Origin: Numida meleagris
Taxonomy: Eukaryota; Chordata; Aves; Galliformes; Numididae
Assembly: GCF_002078875.1 (NCBI RefSeq)
Contig: NC_034424.1
Location: 6,693,299 to 6,757,298, forward strand
Direction of reading: 5' to 3'
Length of the DNA stretch: 64,000 nt
The notes under the pieces were generated by a model, which worked only from the letters and a program-made list of their open reading frames with translations, searched no databases and had not been told where the DNA came from. A program made the translations under genes and the position numbers. Of this stretch, positions 1-22,600 are shown piece after piece (the first letter of the stretch is position 1; every line of letters starts with the position of its first letter).

Positions 1-1527
1 ACCGGGCTTTATGTTACAGAAAGCAAGACTTGTCAGGTCTTGAATACAAGGAATGAAGAAAGCAAGGTTATCAATTCTGAGTGTATTCAGGTCCCATCAC
101 AGCAGTTGCCCAGCTTCCCTAACTCCTGCTTCACCATGAGTTAGTTTCAACATAGCGTCAGTCCAGATGTTCTAATTATTGGGTTTTTTTAATCCAACAT
201 GAACTAAGTTTCCACAACGTCAAGCGTTCACTTCCCAATATATACCAAAGGTTATTGTTTGGTGTTTCCACTCCTATACTGGTGCGATACTGAGCTTTAG
301 CAACACGCACGGTACTGAAATTATCTGATTGAGCAAGGAGGCAGCCATTTGGAACGAGAATCATCCGAGGAATATTTCAGCTACTTGAAAGGCAGCAGTT
401 ATTTTGCAATCTGATGGGTAAGAGTACGTAAACACCCCAAATTCTGTGACTAAGGGAAAGATTCATCTTTAAATAGCACGTGCCCAAACACAAATAAAAT
501 CAGCCATTTAAAACTCATTTCAGAAGGAAGCAAGTCACATTTCTGTGGGACAAAAGAGCTTTCACTACTATGAAAAGTGGGAGTTAAGAGACATCTAGAA
601 ATAGTCACACCGGAATAAACACAGAGGTGTTATAAAAAGGTCAGGACGAACAGTGTAAATTTTGGCAAGCGACTTGAATACTATATTGACAGCTTACGTT
701 CTCCTTTAAAAGGAGAGAGAACGGGGTAAGTACAGGATGATGAAAACGATCAAGACACCCATTAAATTGGGTGCTGCCACATGCCACAAGCTCTAAAACG
801 AATCTTCCATCCGGGGCAGGAAGGAAGTGCTGAGCACGACTTCCCAGGGAGCCCGGCAGTGACAGCACAGCCCTGGGAGCTGCACACATCACACCAGTGA
901 CTGTTCAGAAGTTCAAACTGTACAAATGGGGAGAATCAGGTTTTCCCAAAGAATCCAATACACTATTATTAGACATTAGATCTTATTCTCAATTACATGA
1001 ATCACTGCAACAACGGAAGTCTTTCTGACACCATCGCTACTTAGACACACAATATTCCTGCTATCGGGTGTAGCAATAAGAGAATACAAGCTTCTATTTC
1101 ACAGAAACCTGTAATGGTCTCTACTGAAACCAATGTGAGAAGGACTGAGACGGCACCTGCTCGTTCACCTTCCTTCCACCGCAGCTCCAAGCACAGCACC
1201 CCGGGGCCTGTGCCTCCTCGCTGGAGGCCACGCCAGCAGCCAGGGCCTCGCACACAGCGGAGGATGGGGCCCCTCCACTTCCCTTCACGGACACCCCGCG
1301 AGCACACCTCGGCCTCCCGCTCTCCCCCCGCGCACCCAGCAGTGGGAGGACGTCAGCCTCTCGGTTTCAGCTCACCCGATCCGGCACGGCCGGGCGGGCA
1401 GGGGACACCGCGGCCTCCACGCACCGGGAAGGGCCCGCAGCCGCTCACTCAGCACCGGGTCCCGGCCTCAGCCTCCCGCCGAGCCGCCCCCCGGCTACGG
1501 GCCTCCTCCGGCCCGGCGGGCACGCAC
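1..1527 (-). other. SURF4: SURF4 intron 1 (5' part)
   Basis: This is non-coding by my reading. The first 1.1 kb is AT-rich unique sequence with no recognisable exon or repeat. The last 400 bases rise sharply in GC and CpG content and merge with the promoter island. Open frames here are short or simply reflect GC bias. Confidence 0.6.
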
Positions 1528-1575
1528 CTGATCCGCGAAATCCTCAGCGGTGCTCATGATATCGTTCTGACCCAT
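1528..1575 (-). CDS. SURF4: SURF4, first coding exon (partial gene)
   Basis: SURF4 is a multi-pass cargo receptor that cycles between the endoplasmic reticulum and Golgi. Only its first coding exon lies in the window. On the minus strand the ATG at 1575-1573 opens 16 codons starting MGQNDIMSTAEDFADQ, which I recognise as the N-terminus of vertebrate SURF4 (human differs by only a few residues). The exon ends in CAG at 1528 and is followed by a good GT donor at 1527-1526, phase 0. The remaining exons must lie beyond the left edge. Bases 1-1527 are therefore intron 1; I looked there for exon 2 on the minus strand and found nothing. Its place head-to-head with STKLD1 matches the human locus. Confidence 0.9.
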
Positions 1576-2235
1576 GGCAGCGGAGAAAGGAGCGCTGCTG
1601 CGCGCCTCGGGCCCGGCCTCGCGCGTAAGGGGCTGCGGCCGCAGGGAAGGAAGGAGGAAGGAGGGGGAGCGCCGGGCCGCGCCGCACCGCCGCTGCTGCC
1701 ACGTAGGCCAGGCCTTAAAGGCGCCGCGCGGGCGGCAGCGCCAGCACACGCGGGGCGGGCGGGGCCCGGCGGGAGGGGAGGTGCCGCCTCTGCCGCTCCG
1801 CGCTTAAAGGGGTCGCGGCGGCCGCCGAGGGGATGCGGCTGTCGCTTGGTTTCCTCTGGCGCGGAGGGCGGGCAAGCCTTTCTCCTTTCCCCCACCCCAG
1901 CTTTGTGGGGCTGCGTTAAAACTGTGCTTTGTTTTTCAGCCCAAAAGCACGGCTCGGGCAGGATGCCCGCTGCTCCTTATCTGCTCAGAGAGCTGCCCGT
2001 GATTCGCCTTTCCCGGGCCGCGCCTCAGCTGCGGTAGCGCGGCTGGCGGCTACGGGGAACCGCTCCCGCTCGGCTGTGTCCCTCCGCGCCGGGCCGGGGT
2101 GGCTGCTGGCGGCCCCTGGGGCTGCGCTGCCATCTGCGGCTTTTCTGTTTCAATTGGTTGCGTACTTTTTTCTTTTTAGGGGGGGGAGGAAGGGGGTCTT
2201 CCTGTTTTAACTGGAAACCCTCATCCGGGAAAACC

Positions 2236-2281
<46 letters not shown>

Positions 2282-2411
2282 GGCTGAAGCGTTGCGCGCC
2301 CGGCTCCGCGCCGAGCCCGTGCTGTGAGGAGAGCGGGGGAGCAACCGCCACCGCCCCAGCTCGGGCGGGAGCAGCGGCGCGGGCCCGTCCCACAGCACGG
2401 CCCGGCTCGCC
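1576..2411. promoter_or_regulatory. Divergent CpG-island promoter of SURF4 and STKLD1
   Basis: 836 bases separate the two start codons, which face away from each other. The segment is rich in CpG and GC boxes and shows no TATA box at a useful place. An inverted CCAAT box (ATTGG) is at 2153-2157. The island extends into both genes, from about 1300 to 2560. An uninterrupted run of 43 A lies at 2238-2280, about 130 bases before the STKLD1 start. Transcription start sites cannot be fixed from sequence alone. Confidence 0.7.
2238..2280 (+). repeat. A43 homopolymer in the promoter
   Basis: Forty-three consecutive A residues sit inside otherwise very GC-rich sequence. No obvious retroposon body lies 5' of the run, so this looks like a mononucleotide repeat rather than the tail of an inserted element. 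Such tracts are length-variable and disfavour nucleosomes. The exact length may be a sequencing estimate. Confidence 0.9.
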
Positions 2412-14264
<11,853 letters not shown>

Positions 14265-14492
14265 AGTAAAAGCTTTTCCTATAAGAACAAGACCTGTAGG
14301 CTTCTGGTTCAGATATAAAAGCCTGGATCCTTCTGAAGTATTTTACAAGATATTTCTCAAAAGAAAGATTAACATTGGGCCATTAACAATACATAAACAA
14401 TTCTATGTTCTGTTGATTCAGTTACCACAACTGTGAGACTAACAGCAATATTTAAGAACTTGCCTTACTTTGTAGACTTTAAAAATATCCAA

Positions 14493-14498
14493 AATAAA
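14493..14498 (+). terminator. STKLD1: STKLD1 poly(A) signal
   Basis: AATAAA lies 229 bases after the STKLD1 stop codon, followed by T-rich sequence. A second AATAAA at about 14791 would extend the transcript into REXO4 3' UTR. Confidence 0.6.
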
Positions 14499-14564
14499 GG
14501 TTTTAGTCTTGAAAAGCAATAACATTTTCTGCCTCCATCTATCATAATGTAAAAACTTTCTCTT

Positions 14565-14588
14565 TTTATTACTCATTCAGTATTTATT
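14565..14588 (-). terminator. REXO4: REXO4 poly(A) signals
   Basis: On the minus strand there are two AATAAA hexamers, at 14588-14583 and 14570-14565, about 255-275 bases after the REXO4 stop. They face the STKLD1 signal at 14493-14498. Confidence 0.55.
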
Positions 14589-14840
14589 TCCTTTAGAGTT
14601 GCTGATGAAGTACTTCACAAATACAGGCATCTGTTACAAGTATTGTTCAGTTAGGTCTGTGTACTGTCCAGAAAGGGGATACTTGTATGGCAGTATTCAC
14701 ATACTCTCTGCTGTTGGGTTTTTTGTTTTTGTATTACTTTATGAACTTGCTGCTGTTGGTTGCTCTCCCTAAATTTGCCTGGAATCTGACAATAAAGCAG
14801 CAAATGCAGTTAAAAAACACAGTGTAGAATCATTCAAGTT

Positions 14841-17800
14841 TCACGGTTTGTCTTTAGATTTGTTCTTAAGAGCAGCTTCCCATTTCTTTTTCTCTAAGGT
14901 GTATAGTCTCATAGCTGCTTGTGCATCCTGAATCTAAAAGAAAACAGAAGGTGAGGCTTAAAAAAACATGGCTGACAGGATTTAAGAATGTTATTGTTAA
15001 TAAACAGTGAAATCTTCCATCATTTTAATACATCCTTTCAAGTAACATTTCATAATCTCCTTCTAGATTCAGAAGATCTTGAGTGACTACTGGAGGGAGG
15101 TGAATGTGTAAGGCCCACTGCAAGGCTGTGCAATGTTCTGTCTGATTGTGACTTGGAAAGTCATTATGAAAAAATAATCTTGATTATGCTATCTTGGAGA
15201 TAACTTTACAGTTTGCTTGGCTTTTTCAACTCCTTTACCTGTTAGTTTCAGTTTTTCAGTGGATAAGAGGATATAACTGCTGAGAGTAGGCTCTCACTAT
15301 TTATGCATTTATTTCTATCCAATCCACTGTAGCACAACAGTGCAGTATGTTGCTTTTAATGTAAGCAGTTGGAACTTTGACATTACTTTTCTTCCTGGGG
15401 ATCATAACATAACAAGAATTAAAATGAGTATTTTTAAATACAGTTGACTTGTGCAAAAGAAGCTTATGAAAGTAAAGAATCCAAGTGGTATGAAGCACGT
15501 ACTTCCAAGAGAGCTTAGATGGCGATCTTTTCACATGATGGTATCCAAGCAGAGCTTGCTGACTTTCATTGAGAGGCTAGAATGAAGGCACAAGACTCTG
15601 GGCTGAACTCTGATCCCAGAACCAACGTGTACCATGTTGTTAATCTACCCTAAAAAGCTACGTTGGTGAGATACGTACCGAGCAGTGCTCTGATGTCTGC
15701 ACTTGAACACCTAGCAGTGTCTCACAGAGCAGCTTCAATGATGGCCGTGCGCTCTAGAAATACAGAACAGAATCATGCTTTCTCACACTGCTTGAATTAT
15801 ATATGTGTATATATACAGCCTCTATTGGTGAACTGGCAAGGAGAACTAATAAATTATGAGGCTTATGTACATTTGTATGCACTGCTTAGAGGATTTTCTG
15901 TGTAGCACCATAACCCTACGGTTTATGTCTGAGGTGCTTTACTGTGCAAAACAAGCTGAATATGCAGTTATAGGACACTGCTTTACATTTCATACCTTTA
16001 CTTCTGGAGTCTAAGTAGAAACTTGAAACCATCTATTTTTTTATATCCAAATGCAAATGATACTATTAAGAGTATCACATAAGCCTTACTGTAATTAGAA
16101 CTGTATAATCTTATTTTGCTATTCTGGAAAAGTATTATGAAGACCATGTAAGCACTATGGAGTGGGAGGACTGCTGAATTTTGTGCACAAGTATCACTGA
16201 TAATATTTGTAATTAACAAAGTAACTTTGCTGTACTTCAAACACTAAATAAGCATTCAGCTAGACTCGTATTTACAAGCAACAAAAAGTAGATATCTCTG
16301 TTTCAGACTGGAAAGAAGAAACAGGGATGAGTGAGCGAGCTAGAAGCTGGGAGGCAGCAGCTGAGGAATCAGTTAATAAAGGTATTATTTCCCATCACTT
16401 TCTTACCTTGACTCTCTGTCTGAAAGGTTTATATCTTTGTGTGTCACGTATTTTCTTCTTAGGATGATCAAGAAATAGGACCTGAAAGAAATTATATTTG
16501 CAGTGTAAGGAGTACTGCTGCGTGACAACTTACATAGCTGAATGTACAGCTTCCTGCTGTGTAGTAGCCAAATCAGTGCTATTAAGGTCAGTGTGGAAGC
16601 TGAAGATCTTGGTGTGCCAGTGAACAGGGCTACACATGGTACAGCATGAGAGGACAAGAAACTGAGTTAAGATAGATTAGAAATTTATTAATTTTCAGTG
16701 TTTGGAGCCTTGTCTTCAAATCAGCAGCGCATACCTTTAAGTCATTGTGTAACGCATGCCCAACTAAAATCCTTCCATTCAAGATATCAGCGACCTCCTT
16801 CTGAACTGTTTTAAAATCTTCACCTAAAAATATCACACAGTGAAACACTTTCCATTAGACAACATAAAACATCCAAGCAACCTACAATTAAAATACTGCA
16901 TCTTTTTTGTGAAGACAGTTATATCTTTGGGACTGTAGTTACATAAATTTGTACTGTACACTCAATCCTCTGCTTGTTACAAGAGCACAGACGCTTCCAT
17001 AAAGAGCACAGCAGTAAAGGAAATAAACTTCCAAATTATTTCCATATCATAATTAACAAGTATAATTCTTCTGGGATGTTAGTTGACCACTTCGTTAAAA
17101 AAATAGTACTTCTTCCCCTGATTTTTCATGCCATACAGACTAAATTTCATTTTTTGAAACAGGTCTAACAATTTTGCAAGCTCGGCCAAAGCCATTTTGT
17201 GGCAGCCTGTTAAATTTGCCTTCCTTAAAGAATGTTTTGGGAAAGAACTCCTACCTCTCTTCAGATGCTCAGGACGTACGCCACTCACAGCAGTTCTGTA
17301 ATCCGTCACCTCTTCTGTAGGCTTGACATACTTGTCATAAATGCATTTTCCAAACCGGTTCACAATGGACACACGAGCCACAATACTGTCTTCGCCGTTG
17401 GGTCCCACTCCCACCATCTCACAGTCCAAGGCTACAGCTCTTGTAAGACTGAAAGAAAAAAAGATAATTCAGTGACACATCTGCTACAGTAGGGACCGCG
17501 TAGTGAAGTTACAAGGTTCACACACTGATACGAACAGGAAAAGCTCAGCAGTCTGACTGTCAGCAGACTCGGATGTCAGCTTACACTTTATGTCTGCGGT
17601 TCAAAGTTATTAAAAGATAATCTTGATATCTCTGCAGCCAGGCTTCCTGCTGGAACACCACTCACCCTTCAGAAGACTTCTCTTTAACCAGCACCCGCTC
17701 CACAGACTGTTTGGCTTGGCCTGGTTCAAGTCCCAGTTTCCTTCTAGCAACTTCTGCTGCTTCAGGTCCTATCGCTGCTTCAATATCATTTGGATCAACG

Positions 17801-18999
17801 TCATCAAACCAGATGTCAGGCCTGGTAAGTGTAAATTTCATTACGTTAAATAGTCTTAAAGCGACTGTGCATCTCTATAGCGTAGGAAAAGCAGATCTAT
17901 TTTTTAAATCAAGAAATTAGCTCTCTGAAAAGTAGTCTAGTTCTGTCATCTATGCAGATTAATTGCTGTATCTGAGGAGGGGCAGCATGCATCTTCTGTT
18001 GCCTGAAATCTAGTCTGGAAGAGCACAGCTATTTGGAAAATACTTCTCCGTACACCTCCCAAAATAAATTTTCATACACACGTATCGATGCTTGATGTAC
18101 TCACTCTTTGGTCTGCTGTGCTGTATCTTCAGCTTTCCTCTTCTTGTGTTTTACATCGCTCTTCTCCTTTTCAATATTGCCATTCTTCCTTTTTTCTTTG
18201 CAGCCCTTCCCATCGCTTTTGGTGCCGTTCAAATTCGTGTCCCTTTCAGCCCTCTTGGGTTTGGCCTCAGCCGCAGGAGGACTGCCCTTAGCAGAACTCT
18301 TGGCCCTTTTATCTGTGGATTTAGGCTTTGAATTCTTGTCTGTTGCAGCCTTCTTGGATTTCACCTTGGCCAAAGGAGGACTTTGTGCAGTAGGACCGCT
18401 GTCCTTTTTGTTTGTGGGCTTGGGCTTCAACACGCTTTCATCCCCAGTGCCAGCTGGAAGCTGCTGGCTGTTTCCCTCTTTGAGCGGACGCTTCTGTTTG
18501 GTGTATGTTTGAGAGGAGGAGAGGGGCTCATTCGAGGTACTTGCCTTCTGCTTCAGTAGCTAAAATGGCCAAAGAAAAACGGGGAAAAAAAAAAAAAGAG
18601 AGAGAGAAAAAGATTATCTCCTTGATTATCTCCCTTTAGTTCTTCCCTGACATCACTGCTCCGAGGATGGAAGCAGACCAGGGCTCTGGCTGGCTGCAAG
18701 GCCACGTCTCACATCACATCCCCGCGCGTTATTCTTAGACACAAAGAATCTTTTTAAATTATTACACCCAGAGCGGAACTGCGTGAACGAAGTGAACAGC
18801 AGCCGGCCCGGCTCGCCCTCACCTCCTGCAGCGCCTTCCAGTTGGAGGAGAACTCCTGCGGGTTGCGGGGCAGGGCCGCCACCGCCGCCGCCTTCGGGCC
18901 TTTCTGCGCGGCCGGCCCCGCGTGCTGCCCGGGTCCCCGCCGGCCTCTCCTCCTCCTGCCCTTCCCTTGGGCCGCCGCCTCCGGGCCGGCTTTCGCCAT
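14841..18999 (-). CDS. REXO4: REXO4, nuclear DEDDh 3'-5' exonuclease, 437 aa
   Basis: Exons in transcript order: 18999-18823, 18559-18105, 17821-17666, 17448-17255, 16823-16735, 16481-16407, 15753-15679, 14933-14841. The join is 1314 nt and in frame throughout. Residues 1-262 are a basic, low-complexity, Lys/Arg-rich N-terminus with nuclear-targeting character, ending in IWFDDVDP, which is also in human REXO4. Residues 263-420 form the DEDDh exonuclease domain: D271 and E273 in LDCEMVG, D355 in HNDLK, H405 and D410 in EHCSIQDAQ, so all catalytic positions are present. The family (yeast Rex4) acts on RNA in ribosome biogenesis; in vertebrates it is a nucleolar protein. It shares a divergent promoter with ADAMTS13 and converges on STKLD1. 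The N-terminus diverges from human, as is usual for this family. Confidence 0.93.
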
Positions 19000-19602
19000 G
19001 CGGGACCGGGAAGAGGGACGGCACCGCGGAGTGAACGGCGCAGCGCCCGGCGGGGAACGGTGCCCCGCGCTTTGCGTTCCGCTGCGGGGCCGGGGCTGCG
19101 CTGGCGGCCCCTGGTGGCCAACGGCGGGGCGAGCCGTGCGGCGGGCGGAGCGTGCGCCTGGAGCTGCGGCTCGCGTGTTCGCTGCGGGCTGTGCGGCCTG
19201 TGGGGCCTCGCCGTGCCTCCCAGTCAGCCCGAGGGGCTCTGGCAGCGCCCAGGTTTGGAGAGCAGCGACGCACAGTTCAACAAGTCAGAGCCCGTTCCCC
19301 CTGCAAATACTCCTTGTCTGTTTGGCTGCTGAAGCTGGCCCGAAGCTGCTCTCGTTGCTCTGCTCTTTGGCTGGAATAATGTTGCAAATGTTGTGCAAAA
19401 GCTCTCCCCCTCCAGCTGTTCCTGTAAATCCTCCCACAGCGGTTCAATTCCCCCTCGACTGTCCCCCTCTGCAGTAGATCAACTCTCCTATTTGTTTAAA
19501 CTGTGCATTCTTTGCTTCCGTTCCACGTGATGCCTCGGACTGAACATTTTAATCACCCCTGGGCCAGGGTTTGCTCTGCGGGCTGCTCGCAATCCCTCCA
19601 GC
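19000..19602. promoter_or_regulatory. Divergent promoter region of REXO4 and ADAMTS13
   Basis: 603 bases separate the two start codons. The half next to REXO4 (to about 19260, and back to about 18790 inside exon 1) is a CpG island without a TATA box. The half next to ADAMTS13 is less GC-rich. A housekeeping-type start for REXO4 is expected. ADAMTS13 may use the shoulder of the island. Confidence 0.6.
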
Positions 19603-22600
19603 ATGATCAGCAGTCTGATGATCCGAGCGCTCGTGATGTTCCCTCTGGGGTTTTGCTGGCCATCCGTCCTCCAAGAGGTAAGCCTGACCTCCAGAAAACG
19701 CCGTTTCCAGGAAGCCTTTTTTATTTCTAGGAAAAAGAAGAAGAGAAAACACAACGTGTTCTAAGCCAAGACGTATCGACCCTCACTAATCAAGAAGATA
19801 AAGCTGTTTCCTCCGGGTGGCCGTTGTGCAGCGTACGCTTAGTGCAAAATAAAACCATTAGATCTTGGCATCGATACTTGTTAAATTGTTTGCTGACGTT
19901 CCTTCCAGGTTCGTTTCAGTTAAATAATAACCTTGTGTCCATTTGTTTTTCTCAAAAAAATGTAAAGCTATCCTTCTTGCAGAAATTTCTCAGAGCTTTG
20001 GATGCAGAAGATGTTTTCTCTTATTTTGGAACCAGCTCAGCCTCTGATGGTATGCAGAGCTCTTTCCTTCTTGATTTTGGAACGCATTTGTCAGTTTATT
20101 CCTAATCCTGTACGTTTGATAACACTAAGAACGCTTATTAACTAACCCTGCCTTGACAAGCATTTAGCATTTCTGAGCTGCATTACTCGGTGAGGTAATC
20201 CATGTCTCGGTGTAAGCAACTGAAGAACTGGGCCAGTATTTAAAATCTGCTAAAGGAGGTATAATAAATCGTTTTGCACATTTCTGCTCTAGTCCTTACT
20301 CTGTGTTGGTATTTTTCTACAAGATTAACAGATCTAAGTCTTCTGAACGGGAAGGTATAGACTAAGAATAGCTTTGAATATGCTTGTTAATTTTTTTGAA
20401 ATGCACAGGTGAAGCGTTCTAGGTCTGGATTGTTCTGGATAGTTCAGCATAAAGGTACATTTTGAACTCTTGCATTCTCAAAGCAAGGATGATGTCAACT
20501 TGTGAATTCACCTACTGCTGTTCTCAGTGTCTCTGTTTGGATTATGATAATTCTCACTCAGTAATATTTGACATCTGAGGACGCAAATCTGTCTCAGCCT
20601 TTGCCAAATGAACTGTTCTCCTTGACAAGGGAGAGAAGCACTGATAATTCAGGAGCCAGTTTCAGAGATGATGTCTGTTCCCAGGCTGAGTACCTCACTT
20701 TGGAATAGATGAAAACACAGAAGTTCTTTGCCTACTGACAAAATGATCTCAAAAGGCCACAGTTGTAATTCAGAGAATAATTTTTCCTAAGGAGACAGAT
20801 CATTACATTTGTTTTCCACGTATCATTAATTTTTCATAACTATTTCCCTTGTTCTTTTTGTTTTGCTTGTTTCATATCTTTCAGTACCCGAGTTTGTTGT
20901 TGCTCAGCCAAATTGCCCTTGTAAAGAAGAGCAGATTGGGCTATGTCGGATCCAGCACTGCTCTATTGAGGCTTGGGGAGAAGTGTACGCCTTTGAATTT
21001 CTGGAGGACCATACTCTTCTTTCTTCTTCCTTTGTGATCAATCAAGTCATGAACTCTTCCTTTAGCTTAATAAAGAAATTCTCAGGCAACTGCTTTGCAG
21101 GTGGAAATCTATTGACACCTCCTGGGGCTGAGTGTAGAGTCACTTACTGTGAAGGGCAGCTGGTGAGTATGCACTGAACTTATCAGCTTTTCTACAAGCA
21201 TTTACAGCCTTTGCAGGCTTGCAGCTTGAAACCCCAAACATGTATGAACCATCCATTTAATAAATCTGAGTGTTACAAAGAAGAAACAGGAAGGATATGG
21301 TACGCGGTTCTCCATTGTAGCAAATGTCTGCAATAACTCTGAGATGGAATTTCATCTCCTCTAGCAAGGAGTCATTGTTACAGATGAAGAAAAGATTCAT
21401 ATCAGGCCTGTCAGAAGCAAAGATGTGGCCCTGCTGAAGGAGCTTGGCTTCTCCAGTCCCCACATTCTCTTCAGAAGTGCTGAAAAAAAACCAGCAAGAG
21501 GTAAGATGTATGGAGAGTAAGCTCTGGTGGTTCTGCTTTGACAAACTGTCTTCTGGTAGTGTGGTTGCTTGAATGAGCTGAGGAGAAAGGAAGACTTGTA
21601 TCTGCAAGTATTTGATTATACTTGATGTATGTTACTCACCTTACTGAGATGTAAATAGCACGTGTTTTCAGTGAGGTGTTTGTTATTTTGATAATGCAAG
21701 AATTAAGGATGAAGACAGGTGAGAGAAACCAACTGTAGTGGGAAACTTCAGCAAGTAACCACAGAAATGGTATTCTGGCAGGGGTATTTTAGTCTTTCAG
21801 GAAAAGAGAACGGACTTACAGAGTAATCTATACTGCCTTGCGTTTTAAACCCTGTCCCTTTTTGTTGTTCAGCAGGGCGCTTTGCTTCTCGCCTACGGAA
21901 GAGGGCTGATGGAACTGTCAAACATCTGGAGCTGATGGTTGTAGCAGGTCCTGATGTTTACTCGTACCACAAAGAGGACACGGAGCGATATATTCTTGCC
22001 AACCTCAACATTGTGAGTAGCTTTCTGTTTGGATTGCTGATCCAGTGTGAGAGCTCACAGTTTTGCCAACAGATTCAGTTCTGTGAGTGTTCTTTCAGAG
22101 GTTCTTTGTGGTTACCTGCTCCTATTAGAGGGCACTGCTTGCTTGTAGAGTGTTCCTCCGCGTCTCTTTGGGACTGTACAGCAAGCTTACCCTTGTAGAA
22201 GGAGCTGCATGAGTAAGAGTGAGTGTTAGAAGCTCTTCATACCATTACTAACCCAATTCCATAGATAATATCAGGCAAGAGTTTATATATGTCACTTCCT
22301 GGTGATTTCGTATTTGTCCTTATAATTACCAGATGCATTACCTTTGTTATGAGTACACCCCTGTAACTGGGATCAGGTGTTGAGAGTCACTGAGGTGGCT
22401 ACTCCATGAAATCCTTTCTGTCACTTGACAGGGGGCAGAACTGCTGCGAGATGCCTCACTGGGTGCTCATTTAAGGGTTCATTTGATGCAAATGCTTGTT
22501 TTGAGAGAGCCTGAGGTAAGTAGGGAGGATTCTGCCCAAGTGTTGTCCGGGGTGGGTTGCTAAAACCTGTATGCAATGTGCAAACATATGCTTTAACTTT

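Noticed and set aside
1114..2037. 307-codon plus-strand open frame
   Set aside because: It lies across the SURF4 first exon and CpG island. Its length follows from GC bias and its composition (Arg, Pro, Ala, Gly) is that of a random GC-rich frame.
18108..18512. 134-codon plus-strand frame rich in Phe and Leu
   Set aside because: It is the reverse of the Lys/Arg-rich REXO4 exon 2; the hydrophobic look comes from reading AAG/GAA codons backwards.
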